Source: Blasia pusilla
Lineage: Eukaryota; Marchantiophyta; Marchantiopsida; Blasiales
Direction: 5' to 3'
Length of the DNA: 64,000 bases
NCBI GenBank assembly: GCA_050084515.1
Contig: CM114274.1
Location: 41,044,001 to 41,108,000 of the forward strand
Of the stretch, positions 1-10,847 are shown piece after piece; position 1 is the first letter of the stretch; every line of letters starts with the position of its first letter. The position numbers were made by a program, and so were the translations under genes. Below the pieces are notes generated by a model that saw only the letters and a list, made by a program, of their open reading frames with translations, did no database searches and was not told the origin of the DNA.

Positions 1-2769
1 TGAGAATGGACTATCTGATGTGAGCTTCTCATCTGTTGTTGCATATGGTTGAGAATTGGATGGCGGGGAACTAGAAATCTCGTGTGGTGTTGAAGACACA
101 TCCTTTGAAGTAAGTTTGGACACCATTTCCATGAGTTCACTTAATGCCTTGTTCTGCCGTTCCATCTGCAACTTCACATCATCCAAATCTGCGCTCCACT
201 TCTTTTCCACTTCTTCCAATTGAATAGTGACTCTAGATTCCACACTCTGCATATATAATCCAACGATCAATTAGGTACCAAAAAAATATGGTTTTGCAAT
301 TACACACTTAGATACAATCATGATACTAACACCATAATTCAACATGATTAAGGATATGATATTAACTCTATGACCCAATCAGATGAAGGTCACAATACTA
401 GCCATGTCAAGCCAACGAGTAAGACAAGAGTTAAGCATTTACATTTACTGATGAACTCAATTGTGTGAAATCTGGTTGCTTAGGCAACTCGCTTCTCTCC
501 GTATATTCTAGCCCCGTGCCCAAGGACTCCTTTGAGGTACGTTGTTGCACCTGCACATGCTCCTTAAATACATAAATTATGAAATTCATGCATGTGAAAG
601 GATTCAATGCAAATATGGAAATGAAGCAATAATGGAAGTTTTCTACCATTATATAACTTTAGCAAGAAAACTAGGGAATGCCAAGATGACCTACATCAAG
701 TCCATCTAAACCTGCACGGCCGGAGAAATTTAAAGTCTGGACCTTGGCCCTTGCTTGAGCCATCTTTTCTCCCTTCATTTTGCCCTCCACGGAGAGCCAA
801 TAATCTACTAATCGATTCCATGACTCCTCATTCGTATCAGGGTGACATGGGACTGCTCGATGAGTCTCATGTAATGTCCAATAGTTCTTGACATTGGATC
901 GCTGGATTTTCAATAGTTGTGCTATTTTTTTCTTCATGGAATCAAGCAAAAGAGATGATGCACCCACATATGTGTATGCCTCAAGGATGTGATTCTGAAT
1001 AGCAGCCATGCTGATAGAATTCTGTTTACCAATCTCAATGCATGATAAGTCCAAGTACCTCATCACCCATACCTTCAATTCATTTAGCCAAGGCTCATAA
1101 CCAGGAACTCTAGGAGACGGAATACCATTTGGCATGAGCTCACATCTAGGTTTTAAGTTTTGCTCCTTCCTAATGAAGACATCACGAGTCCACAAATCAC
1201 GCTTTGTGCGACTCTGCCGCTCTCCTACAAATATACCACCATCCTAATTCTCAGATGTAAAAAATGTAGGGCCGACGATTATAAACTCACCAAATCATAA
1301 TTATGTTGAACTATATTAACTATAAGACCAACTTATACTAGTAACAATTTCACGCCTTTCATAATACAACAACCTATTTTAGTATAAATTTGCAAACTCG
1401 GAACCAAGTGAGAAGTCACCTTTAGATGCACCTGCTTGCGGGGTCAAATTTTCTGATGGGCTTGGTGTTGTGCAAGATTGAGACCTACTATGATATAATT
1501 CATCATCCGTATTCCCGTTGGCCAATGGAGGTGCCAACGGTGTTGGGGGCAGCGGTTGGGATGGCCCATGTCCCTTGTGTCCACAAAAGAAATACAATTA
1601 GCTAGTTAGACTTCCAATTAATTGAATTCCCGTGTGCAAAACAAGAAAGAACAGAATAGTAAGCCTACTTACCCATGGGGTTGGGATGTTCATGGATGAT
1701 TGAGCTCCATTGGTCCATGGTGGCTGAAATTGACTTCCATAACCCATCGGTGATTGCATCATCATTGGTACCCACCGCGGCATCTGACTCTGTGCCCATG
1801 GGGGTGGATGAGGAGGATATGCTTGCGAAGGCATTATGGGTTGTGATGGAGTTCCATCCATGGGCTGCACATGCAAGTAAATGGGTGAATAAACTAAACT
1901 AGAGACCATTTGATGAGCAAAGATTAGTGAAGTCATAATGAGAGGCTTCTACCACTCAATTTATTACATACCAATCGTACATATAGAGATAGTTGAATAT
2001 TCCTCCATGTCTACAATTATATTACCGCATCGTTTGTATTGGTGGAATTTTGTACACTTCCCTGTTTGGATGGTTCGATTGGACGCTCTTTTGCTTGAGG
2101 CTATTCAAAACAGACATCTCATTGTGAGTTAACACAGTAGTCATAATTCTGAAATCTGAAGAGAGTAGCAAAACAACAAGATGTGAAGAGAAAGTACCCT
2201 CCCATCCTCCAGCCACAAGTCGTCATCCTCTTCAATCCCCAAGAAGTCCATCTCAAGGAGTGGATTATAATAGGGGTCTTTGGAATCACTATCTGAACAA
2301 TCTTTTCGAATCTCCTCGGGGATTACACTTTGGTTAGTGGTTTTCTCCTCCAACTGTAAGCTGCGTCTTTGTGGAAGGGAAGGATTCCAAAATGGCAAAG
2401 GCTTGCGCTCCTTCACAACCCTTGGAGCAACAAACCTTCAAAATATGATCACACAAATTCTGTCATATTTCCTAATGTACAACCACTACATGAACATGAT
2501 ACACTTGACCAAATAAAGCAAAAGAAAAAGATTATCCAAGATCATACTTACCAATCCTTCAACCCACCAAACAACTCCGCCTCTTTGGCCTTTCTCTCTT
2601 TCACTCTACGATTCCTTTCTTCTTCGTATGGATTAGGACTTTGTTGAACATTATCTATACCATCCCAAGATGAACTCTGATTGGATTCCACGTTCTCTTC
2701 AGTCATATCAAGTACACCGTTCCAAGCGCCTCCCTCCCTCTGTAGACGACAAGTTAGCAAGAATAACAC
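1..2769 (-). CDS. TNPA-like CACTA accessory protein, multi-exon, partial
   Basis: This is the second gene of the CACTA element and runs off the left edge. I see open exons in order: about 2,769-2,555 (acidic, ends in GLKDW before a GTAAGT donor), 2,440-2,180 (basic then acidic), 1,900-1,680 (Pro/Met-rich), 1,590-1,385, 1,195-700, about 550-431, and about 250-1. The 1,195-700 exon has the pattern of TNPA-type DNA-binding domains: a helical stretch, then a motif with W..LV.YW followed by a basic segment (KMKGEKMAQARAK). The last exon encodes a heptad-like coiled coil (VTIQLEEVEKKW then KLQMERQNKALSELM), typical of the TNPA dimerisation region. TNPA proteins bind subterminal repeats and assist transposition. 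Exon borders are by eye, and I did not see frame breaks inside the exons. Confidence 0.6.
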
Positions 2770-2934
2770 CTAACTTGACGGCAATTCGAGAGTTCTACTT
2801 GTTAACGTAGAGTTTCATTCCATTATGGCCAAAAACACCAAAATTCACTTACATTAATGCAACAAAAGTCAATTATTTGAATCATACAAAAAAAAACACA
2901 ATGATGACTACCAAAGAAACAACTATGAATTAAT

Positions 2935-3834
2935 CTAATCTGATTCTGAGTTATTAGAGTCTGAATCAACATCTTCTATCATATCGCATACATGGATTAT
3001 TGGCACATGTTGCACATCCACTCTAGCAATTTCCATCTCTGCATCACTTAGGACTCTAGCTCCTAAGGTACTTGCATCTGGTAAATTCCCTGGTTCCATG
3101 CATGTGGCATGGAAGGTGGGCAAAACATTACAAGCTCCATCTAGCGACTCTAAGTCATCAAAATAAACTCTCCAAGCTCTAGCTTCCTTCCTCATCACCA
3201 CTTTCCATCCTCCACCCTCATCGACATCTCCATAAAACACTTGTTGCACTTGTGATGGGAAAACAAATGGCTGGTGATCTAATGGCTCGCATGACCTCAA
3301 GTTGGCCAACACAAAACCCTCCTTATCTAATTTCATGGATCCTACTCTTGAATCCCAATCTGCTTTAACCCACCGCCCTCGCATTAGTATTATGGGTTGT
3401 TCTACAACCCCATAATCAAGTAAGAGAATATCAACCAACACCCCAACATATGAGTACAAAAAATTCTGGTTGGAACTTTTTTCATCAACAAATACTGCAC
3501 CTATTCCACTATCATAAGTGGAGAAGGGTGTCGCACCACTTGGCCCTTCTACCCTGAAGTGGTTTCCGTAGGCTTTCATACTCTTGAATGACAATGCCCT
3601 ACTATTAGGAGGTATAGCTAACGATAGTAGGTGAGTATCAGGATCTTTTGAGTTTTCAATTGCATCCTGCGTAATGGCAAGGCGAATCCACTTTTCAAAA
3701 GGAATGTCTCTCGAACATGACTGATATTTCCTGTTCAATAACAATGTTAATGGTAATAGTACATTCTTTTGTATACACAATAATGTGTCAATACCAAAAT
3801 AATATACACTTTGAGAGTCTGAACCGTAATTCAC
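2935..3834 (-). CDS. CACTA transposase C-terminal segment, DUF4216-like
   Basis: An open segment of 299 codons. The middle matches the DUF4216 signature of CACTA transposases: YVGVLVDILLLDYG, then a WVKADWD step, GFVLANL, PFVFPSQVQQVFYGDV and WKVVMRKEAR. The C-terminus is acidic. It follows the DUF4218-like segment about 180 bp downstream on the same strand, as in intact CACTA transposases where the two domains are consecutive in one protein. It was probably one exon or the last part of the TNPD gene. Its specific function is not known; it accompanies the catalytic Transposase_21 domain. The absence of stops over 900 bp suggests fairly recent decay. Confidence 0.75.
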   Translation of the reverse strand: MNYGSDSQSVYYFGIDTLLCIQKNVLLPLTLLLNRKYQSCSRDIPFEKWIRLAITQDAIENSKDPDTHLLSLAIPPNSRALSFKSMKAYGNHFRVEGPSGATPFSTYDSGIGAVFVDEKSSNQNFLYSYVGVLVDILLLDYGVVEQPIILMRGRWVKADWDSRVGSMKLDKEGFVLANLRSCEPLDHQPFVFPSQVQQVFYGDVDEGGGWKVVMRKEARAWRVYFDDLESLDGACNVLPTFHATCMEPGNLPDASTLGARVLSDAEMEIARVDVQHVPIIHVCDMIEDVDSDSNNSESD

Positions 3835-4017
3835 ATGACTATAACCTTGAAAAGCATATATTGGAGAGTTTTACCTTTGCCAATCAACCATGATCTCTGT
3901 ATTATGCAACACATAATGATGTGCTAAGTTGATTATTTCTCGCGAAAGTCGAACTGGAGTGCCCACACCTTCTAGCTCCTCACCAACGACCCCCTCTTCC
4001 TCCCCATCATCCTACAC

Positions 4018-4770
4018 TCACGTCCGCACGTCTTCAAACCTTCTCATATACTCAATCACAAACCCTAATGCCTCGTCCTTCACATACCCTTCTGCCATAC
4101 ACCCCTCTGGTCTAGCTTTAGACCGTACATATTTCTTCATGTACCCCATATATCGCTCCATTGGATACATCCATCGACATGCTATTGGCCCACACATGTC
4201 CAATTCTTCTAGGACATGAATCAACAAATGTGTCATCACGTCGAAGAAAGATGGAGGGAAATGCATTTCAAATAGACAAAGGGTTATGGCAGTCTCTTCC
4301 AAGAGTTTGTCAAATAAAGCTGGATCATATACCTTTGTACACACCATTCTAAAAATTCCGAATAATCTAATAACCACCATTCTCACATGGTCCTTCAGAA
4401 GACCACGGATGCAATAAGGAAGGACTTGCTGAATAAAGACATGGTAATCATGTGATTTCATATTGCCCAATTTTTTATTAACCACATGCTTGGAGAGTTC
4501 TCCACAATATCTTGATGGCACTTTCAAGTTTTGAATCCTCGAAAGGAAAGTGTTCAAGTCACGGGGAGATAGACAATAATCAGAAACTGGTTTAAGCAAA
4601 ACTTGGGGTTTACTAGGATGGGGTTGCAACCACAAATGGGATCGAATCCCACAGGCCTCCAGATCTCTCCTTACTTTCACAGTATCTTTCACTCCAAATA
4701 AGATCTTGACTAGATTCTCAATGATATTCTTCTCAACGTGCATTACATCTAACGTATGGCGTATAAGCAA
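4018..4770 (-). CDS. CACTA transposase segment, DUF4218-like
   Basis: An open segment of about 250 codons. It starts with TLDVMHVEKNIIENLVKILF, the well-known junction motif (DVMHIEKN) of plant CACTA transposases. It then carries SHDYHVFIQQVLPYCIRGLL, FPPSFFDVMTHLLIHVLEEL, GPIACRWMYPMERYMGYMK and a short basic-acidic tail, all hallmarks of DUF4218. It belongs to the same broken TNPD gene as its neighbours at 5,476-6,597 (upstream) and 2,935-3,834 (downstream). The boundary with the upstream part is disrupted by frame changes between about 4,770 and 5,475. Confidence 0.8.
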   Translation of the reverse strand: MLIRHTLDVMHVEKNIIENLVKILFGVKDTVKVRRDLEACGIRSHLWLQPHPSKPQVLLKPVSDYCLSPRDLNTFLSRIQNLKVPSRYCGELSKHVVNKKLGNMKSHDYHVFIQQVLPYCIRGLLKDHVRMVVIRLFGIFRMVCTKVYDPALFDKLLEETAITLCLFEMHFPPSFFDVMTHLLIHVLEELDMCGPIACRWMYPMERYMGYMKKYVRSKARPEGCMAEGYVKDEALGFVIEYMRRFEDVRT

Positions 4771-4849
4771 ATTCTGATTGTATCGTCAAGGAAGCATGGA
4801 CATCTCACAACTTCAACATGATAGCTAATATCCACAATCAAATCAAACA

Positions 4850-5475
4850 AAAGCTATCCTCCTCTATAGCCACTATTTCATAGCATAAAGAATGGATAAT
4901 ATAGAGAAGGAGCAAGATACTGGCCAATATGGCAACGAATATAGTATACTCAGCCTTTTCACCCCAGTTCTCTTGTAGGGATCAGTAGGGCCGTCTTCTC
5001 GACCCCCACTCTCATCATATGCATGTTTTTCATTTGCCCATCCAATAATCTCTCTGGAAAGTAGTCTAGGCACGCGTGGTCTAAGTTGTGCACTCCCGTT
5101 GAAGTGAGATCCATACCTACGGGTCCTCCATGGATGGCTCAATGGGAGATATCAATGATGACAACCGTATATGGGCTTGCCACAAGACTTTGAAAAATCA
5201 AAATCCACTCGAGGCCCGCATATAGTACATCCTAGTTTTCCACCATGGCTTTGACCAGCTACAGTTCCATATGTCGGGTAATCATTTATGGTCTATAGTA
5301 AGGTAGCCCTGAACATGAAGTTCCAACTTCCGCCTACCTTCCGGACGTCATGAAATTGAACCCCTTTCCACATTTCTTGGAACTCTTCCACTAGAGGAAG
5401 CAAGTATGTATCTATGTTTTTCCCATTCACACTCTCCTTTCCTGGTATGATCAAAGAGAGCATCACAATTTTTTT
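4850..5475 (-). pseudogene. Decayed middle of the CACTA transposase (Transposase_21)
   Basis: This links the N-terminal transposase segment to the DUF4218 segment. Pieces of the Transposase_21 pattern are readable in alternating frames: a start with LIIPGKESVNGKNIDTYL, then VEEFQEMWKGVQFHDV, a block with FMFRATLL, a cysteine-bearing block, and SHPWRTRRYGSHFNGSAQ with a following REIIGWANEKHAYDES. The frame shifts at least twice and stop codons interrupt it, so this copy cannot make a full transposase. The region would contain catalytic acidic residues in an intact protein. Confidence 0.6.
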
Positions 5476-6597
5476 TTATGTCTGGAGCCAGGGAGGCAAG
5501 TTATAATTAACAAGAAGCACGGGCCATGTTGACCACGAACTCGACTTGTCTGAAAATGGATTCACTCCGTCCAAAGCTAGCCCAAACCTGCAATTCCTCT
5601 TCTCCTCGGCAAAGTCCGGATATAAGTTGTCCATGTGGCGCCATGCCTTGCAATCAACTATATGTCTTACTAAGCCATCCTTGCTCTGATTCAAGGGGGC
5701 CCAAGTTAACAATTCAGACAACGTCTTGCATCTAAACAAACGTCTCATCCGAGGTATAACAGGAAAATGCCTTAATACCTTACATGGTACCAACGTTCTA
5801 CCCACTTTCCGTAACCTTGGTTTCCCACATAATGGACAGATCTCAGCTTCAGCCAAATCACCCCGGAATAAAACACATCCAACTGGACACGCATGGATAC
5901 TGTTGTGACCTAAGCCTAGTTTACCAATGAGTTTTTTTGCTACATAATAACTTGGTGGCACCAAGTTCCCTGCTGGTAGGACCAACTTACAAAGGAAATT
6001 CATAAATTCGTCAATAGCTACATTTGGGACGCCATGGGTGGTTTGAATGTTGAATAGTAACATGAAAAAAGCCAAAACAGATGTTTTTGCTGTAGGGAAC
6101 AAGGGTTTGCAAGCTTCAGCAAGCTCCTCATATTCATCTCCATGATTGAATAGTGGTTCTTCGTTTGATATTCCCGATTCTGGTAATTCATCAGATGGGA
6201 GAGATGTCTCTTCACTTTCATCCTCGTGTATATGGTCATATTTCTGGAAAATATCATTGAGCATTTTATGAACATCAATGTGCTCGTCTATATCTTCCAT
6301 GGAAGATCTCTCCCTTCCATCCACATGGAAGGTGGGGGCTGACTCCATTGTCTTATCCTCTTGGCTTCTTTTTTCAGCAAGATCATGCATAAGCCACTCC
6401 TCATCTGAAGAGTCCCATCCATCCCTAGATTTCAGCACTCGACAAAGCGCCGAGCGTCCATTTTTTCTCAAATGTGCTTCCACCTTGCCAATGGACAACG
6501 TAGACCCACCCTTACAGTCATTGCACGGACACGCAATCTTTACTGACCCAAAGTACACTAGCTCGTGTGCTTTCCCGTTGCCACAACTTGGAATCAT
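5476..6597 (-). CDS. CACTA transposase N-terminal half (TNPD/TNP2)
   Basis: An open segment of 373 codons. Residues about 10-70 contain CPCNDCKGG and a downstream WLMHDL element, matching the transposase-associated zinc-binding domain of plant CACTA elements. Residues about 170-370 match the start of Transposase_21: SVLAFFMLLFNIQTTHGV, HACPVGCVLFRGD with a CPLCGKPR zinc motif, a VIPRMRRLFRC block, and the diagnostic GLALDGVNPFSDKSSSWS followed by WPVLLVNYNLPPW. The protein would cut and join the CACTA ends. The true start may lie slightly upstream, because CACTA transposases usually open with a short MDRSWM-like segment that I do not see. The gene breaks after the NLPPWL motif. Confidence 0.82.
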   Translation of the reverse strand: MIPSCGNGKAHELVYFGSVKIACPCNDCKGGSTLSIGKVEAHLRKNGRSALCRVLKSRDGWDSSDEEWLMHDLAEKRSQEDKTMESAPTFHVDGRERSSMEDIDEHIDVHKMLNDIFQKYDHIHEDESEETSLPSDELPESGISNEEPLFNHGDEYEELAEACKPLFPTAKTSVLAFFMLLFNIQTTHGVPNVAIDEFMNFLCKLVLPAGNLVPPSYYVAKKLIGKLGLGHNSIHACPVGCVLFRGDLAEAEICPLCGKPRLRKVGRTLVPCKVLRHFPVIPRMRRLFRCKTLSELLTWAPLNQSKDGLVRHIVDCKAWRHMDNLYPDFAEEKRNCRFGLALDGVNPFSDKSSSWSTWPVLLVNYNLPPWLQT

Positions 6598-6700
6598 GTG
6601 CCTTTACTCTAATCGGGTGGTTCAAATCCATTCTAAGGGGATTGAAGTGGATTCCATAAGCGTGAATGAAACATTCCAAACACATCCAAAACCATGACAT

Positions 6701-8353
6701 CTTGCCTCAATAACGAATTCCATAAACCACGGCTGGACGAGGTATCATCTGAATGCATACCCACGTGAAGTCAAGACAAGTATGATAAGGCACGTATACC
6801 TAACCTGGTTCTTATCTCAATGGAGATCTCAATCATCACTAACAATCCTCACCGATGCGGTCCAATGCTTCCAACGACATTCCTGAATGACAAATGTAAC
6901 ACACCCAACCTTTAGATAATGACTCAATCCTTTGATATGTAGACTTCATCATGGCCCTGGTCTAATAAATGTTTTCAACGAAGATTTAGACAAACAAACT
7001 ATAAAGCTAATCTGCTATGAGTGACCATAGTATTTTACCTTAGACTCACATCAAATCAACGATCAGTCAGTAGGAAAATCAGTCAATCAATAGGAAAAGA
7101 AACGCAAGACGAGTGAGGAACACATCAGAAAGCTGAAGCTTCTCGTCAACTTAGTTCTAGAATTTGGAGCGAGCAATCATTGAGAAGTAGAGGTTAGAGA
7201 TACAGACGCGCATTCAGGAGTCAATATCAGGTCTCAATATGTCTCCATGCAATTTAAAGTAATTCCTAGCATCTCCTTTATGACTATGTAATGCAGCAAA
7301 TGCAAGTATGTACTTTTAGGGAAACCGATGTGATGCACAAGCTTACCGTAAGGTTCTCTGCAGATTGTTGCAGAGGAGATGCGGTCAGGTGTGGCTGCAG
7401 AGAAGAAGTGGACATACATGGAGGCGATGGAAAAGGCATTGTCCAGAAAACAAGAACTTCCTAAACCTACTCTTGATACTAAAAAATTAGAGGCCAAATG
7501 AGGCACTCTGGTGCTTGTAGGTAACCAACACCATCAGATGATGTCTTGTCTTCTAACAGGGAAGGTACTCATCCTTCTGAGTACTTCAGAATTCTTCCAG
7601 CCCAATCTTTCTACAGAGGGGTAAGATTCTCCTATAATCAGGTGTAAGAGCATCACACTTGCTATTTTTTCAAGTGAATTTTCTGGCTATTTGCAGTGGC
7701 ATTTGATATTCCTACTACTCATGTGAAGCCAAGTCAAGTGTGTGTTTCGCTTGCTTCTCTGTGCATCCTGCATTATTTAGCCCCTCAATCACAAGCAATC
7801 TGGTCAAGAGGAGGAGCTGGTGCACTGTAATACCAGGAACTCTCCTCAATGCTGGCAGTCTAATGCATAAAATTCTTTCTCTTAGGGGACAGAGAAGAGA
7901 ATTACTCAATTCAATATAGACTTGCTATGTGCTCAAGTAGCGAGGGAATATTTCTCTTGTTATAAGCCTACATCAAGCTAACTTAGGTGCTAAACTTTTA
8001 CTATGCAATGCCTCTTTCCTGTGTTTGGGCCAATTGCTGATAAGCACCATGGCCACAGGAATGTGGACGTACCAGTACTGTGAATATGGCAACATATCAG
8101 CAAAGAGCCACTTTGTTTCAATGCAGTCAGCCAATTATCTCATTCCTTCAGTCTAGAAATGGGTCCGCATATGAGAATAAAGATGGCAGCATGTTCAAAA
8201 TTTCTCCATCGTGTAATATTGATGGCCTCTGTGGGATGTGGTTTACCATGGTTCCAAAGATGACTCGACTTAATCAGACGCCTTTGTATTGTGTTGTTGG
8301 GATGATTTCCGGGTCGGTTGGGATATTGCATAATTTCAAGTCATAGTCGGACC
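6701..8353. other. CACTA 5' non-coding region with one coding-like tail
   Basis: No convincing gene. On the plus strand a possible splice acceptor (CTCTGCAG at 7,356-7,363) is followed by 45 open codons ending in TGA at 7,499-7,501 and reading like a protein tail (AAEKKWTYMEAMEKALSR, then KQELPKP). It may be another captured exon, but I do not recognise it. The rest has no domain-like translation on either strand. Confidence 0.3.
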
Positions 8354-8379
8354 GAGAGAGAGAGAGAGAGAGAGAGAGG
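8354..8379. repeat. (GA)n microsatellite before the GT37 fragment
   Basis: About 13 GA units end four bases before the ATG of the fucosyltransferase-like fragment. A second shorter GA run sits at the other end of that fragment. Confidence 0.95.
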
Positions 8380-8383
8380 AATC

Positions 8384-9001
8384 ATGGCACCAAGAAAGGC
8401 AAAGCATAGGGTAAGGACACCGTCGATATGCGTGTACAAATTGCTGTCGGTTGCTTGTGTAACGCTGTTTCTCGTACCCTTGCTTGTTACGACTACCGGC
8501 GGGATCCGCCCTTTTCTGAGATCCTGGGTGGTCGACAACGACGAGTGGATCGCCTCAACTGCGAGCAGACCTGTGCAGAAGCTCATCGAAGCACTCCGTG
8601 AGGCAACACGCAAGGCTTCTGGGGGCCATCCTGTGGAATTCACCGACGCTGACAGGAAGGCGTGGGAAGAAACGAATCCGTGCCAAAGTCGTCTAGAGCT
8701 GTTGGCCATGTATGCGCAACGAAAGCACATCAAGGATGTACCATCTAACAAGCAGTGGAATATGGTGTTCCGAGAGTACGAGAAATTGCACCGCACTTGC
8801 ATCAGCAGAATCGGCGATCTCCGCCAATACCTCATCAATCAGAACACCAGCTTAGGTTGCAAGTTCGTGGTTGCGGAAACTCACTTCGGATTAGGCAACA
8901 AGCTGTATCACTTGTCGTCCGTGTTCATGTTTGCCGTCCTTTGCCAACGAGTGCTGCTGATTCCCGAGGACAGCAACATTCCTCAGAGAGAGAGAGAGTA
9001 G
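8384..9001 (+). pseudogene. Truncated GT37 (xyloglucan fucosyltransferase-like) fragment
   Basis: An open frame of 205 codons. Residues 15-40 form one hydrophobic segment (VYKLLSVACVTLFLVPLLV), the signal anchor of a type II Golgi glycosyltransferase. The mid part carries LLAMYAQRKHIKDV and YEKLHRTC. Residues about 168-198 read FGLGNKLYHLSSVFMFAV then LCQRVLLIPED, matching the GLGN motif block of plant GT37 alpha-1,2-fucosyltransferases (FUT1 type), which fucosylate xyloglucan and arabinogalactan side chains in the Golgi. GT37 proteins are usually about 500-600 residues. This one stops inside a second GA run at 8,985-8,998, so the C-terminal catalytic part is missing. It lies inside the CACTA element in the opposite orientation to the transposase genes, which suggests gene-fragment capture. 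Confidence 0.72.
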
Positions 9002-9832
9002 CAACAAAGAACAAAGAATGGCTCTGGATGGCGAATGCATTAAGCGGCCCTCACCAGCTCAGCAAACCCAGCTCGTCACTTCAGCAGACAATCCACCACG
9101 AACAGAGTCTCGACTTAAAACAGTGATCAGCGAGAGGGCAATTTGCAAATCCGTGCACTCACCCGTCAGTGATTTTGGACGTAGGCTCCATCCCCGATCT
9201 TTTCCAACCTTCATACTGTCCTCACCAAAATCTCGCCGCCTTTGACATGAAGATCTCCCTGCCTTCGACAACATACACTTGCAATATTTTTCTCAAGCTT
9301 CAGATTACAAGCTCTCTCTTTGGTCGCACCCTCTCTCCTTTCCTTCTCTTTCTTGCTCTCGTTCTCTTTGAGTAAGTCTACGAGTTACTCAAAACTCTCT
9401 CTCATAGCATTTGTAAAGGAAAAACGCGGGAATGCACACGGAAGAGGCTGGGGAATGTGCAAAGTCCAGACTCTTCCTCTTCCGAAGGAGCTACATGAAA
9501 CGCTGAGTATGGAATCACACGTGATAAGCTGCTAGGACTCAACATGCCACGTCAACCTAGAACCCTACTACTAAGACTCCCAGGAACAAAGAATTTCTAG
9601 TTCAATACAAGAAGTGACAACTATAACTTGCCGAGTTTTGAGTCTCGACAACTATTCAATTCCATCAACATGGTTATAAATGGAGGTAGTAAATACGCAT
9701 CCTAGCATCTTGTCAAATCATCCATTGGAAAAATAGGTACCGAACACTTGTTTCAAATCGGAGTAAGTGTTCATGCGTGTCCATGATTTGTGGGATAAAA
9801 ATACATTCCAATAAAAACATGTTTTTCAATGA
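9002..9832. other. Non-coding part of the CACTA 5' region
   Basis: No protein-like translation in any frame and no continuation of the GT37 sequence. I see nothing to annotate. Confidence 0.4.
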
Positions 9833-10400
9833 CATGAAACTGCCACAAGGACTCGAAACAATCCTACGCAATGCCCTCCTTCTCCTTCTTGAAACCTCCT
9901 TCTCTATCAAGGGTCCAAAAAACAAGAAACTTTTCCTAAACACCCACCCCAATCCCAAGAACACAGGGAAGAAGAAAAAACTTCAAATGATCGATCACAC
10001 ATTGAATTAAAAATCGTAATCCCTAAATAAGGACTTTGATTTTTGGTACTAGCATAGAGGGTTACGGGATAGATCCGAGCCGTTGAAATTGTGGAGGCAT
10101 TAAATAACAAGGCATGTGCCAACTTTCAAGACCATCCAATGGTTGGAAGAAGAATCAACACCATAATAACATGAAATTGCAACAAGGATTCGAAACAATC
10201 CTACTTAATGCCCTCCTCCCCCATCATGACAGCTCTTTTTCGACCCTCCCCCCTCAACGAGGGGTCCAATAACAGAGAGAATTAATGCAAAGTCTTGTGC
10301 TAACTTTTATCACCATCTTATGGTTGGATGAAAAGATATCTCCATGTTAACATGAAAATGACACAAGGACTCTAAATAATCCTACTAAAAATGGGAGCAT
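9833..10400. repeat. Degenerate direct repeats near the CACTA terminus
   Basis: The phrase ACATGAAAyTGCMACAAGGA plus CGAAACAATCCTAC recurs at about 9,833, 10,170 and 10,350. The last two copies sit in units about 181 bp apart that also share an AATGGTTGGA-type phrase (10,137 and 10,319) and a TGTGCYAACTTT phrase. These are diverged tandem units in the CACTA subterminal zone. Confidence 0.7.
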
Positions 10401-10632
10401 TAAATCATTTAAACATATGAGTCGTTGCTTATGACTCATCTTTACTAGGCAAGTGAAACAAGTCTGACTCGTTGTGACTAGTGGATATTGAAAAATTCTT
10501 TAGTCATAAGGAGATGACTCAATGAGTTGTACGACCCTAAATTATGACTAAACCATTTAAGTACTAATTTGAGTCATTCTTTTGGTCAGTCATTTAAAGT
10601 CTAGTCATAAAAACCACCCATTTCTTCTAGTG
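10400..10632 (-). repeat. CACTA terminal repeat and subterminal motifs
   Basis: The plus strand ends in TTTCTTCTAGTG at 10,632, so the element starts CACTAGAAGAAA on the minus strand. Within 230 bp there are many ATGACT/AGTCAT and GACTCA/TGAGTC hexamers in both orientations, for example at about 10,418, 10,434, 10,501, 10,515, 10,543, 10,570 and 10,602. TNPA-type proteins bind such subterminal repeats. Confidence 0.8.
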
Positions 10633-10710
10633 CTAGGAACTTCTCGTTCTTTATTTTTATTTACCTCCTCTTTCTTACATCATGTTATGGAACCTATCTG
10701 GAACCTATTT

Positions 10711-10847
10711 GTCGTGCGCATGCATAAAGCTACACGACATACATCGTTGGTCACATCTTCACCACACAACATCGATCTTCCCAACACACGGGTCGATCCA
10801 CACATGTACAAAAATCAACTCATACATATACATGGAGATCACACAAC
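10711..10847 (-). repeat. Copy of the gypsy LTR-start segment, outside the LTR
   Basis: About 137 bp (GTCGTGCGCAT to GAGATCACACAAC on the plus strand) that is repeated at 11,328-11,467. It abuts the left end of the LTR core, so the same segment flanks the core on both sides. Confidence 0.8.

Larger units (their letters stand above)
1..10632 (-). mobile_element. CACTA (En/Spm) transposon, right part
   Basis: The element lies on the minus strand. Its 5' terminus is at 10,632, where the minus strand begins CACTAGAAGAAA, a classic CACTA terminal inverted repeat start. Behind it are subterminal repeats of the type ATGACT/AGTCAT. Further in come a transposase gene (TNPD type, 6,597 to 2,935) and a second gene (TNPA type, 2,769 to the window edge) in the same orientation, which is the usual CACTA order. 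The 3' terminus lies beyond the window, so a target duplication cannot be checked. The 4 kb between the terminus and the transposase is long for such elements and contains a foreign gene fragment. Frameshifts in the transposase suggest this copy is not autonomous. Confidence 0.85.

Noticed and set aside
6278-6697. Plus-strand open frame over the CACTA transposase
   Set aside because: Antisense shadow of the Transposase_21 gene.
8341-8838. Minus-strand open frame over the GT37 fragment
   Set aside because: Antisense shadow; it includes a translated GA repeat.
10713-10845. Independent solo element between CACTA and gypsy
   Set aside because: It is a copy of the gypsy LTR-start segment at 11,328-11,467, so it is better treated as part of the gypsy end.
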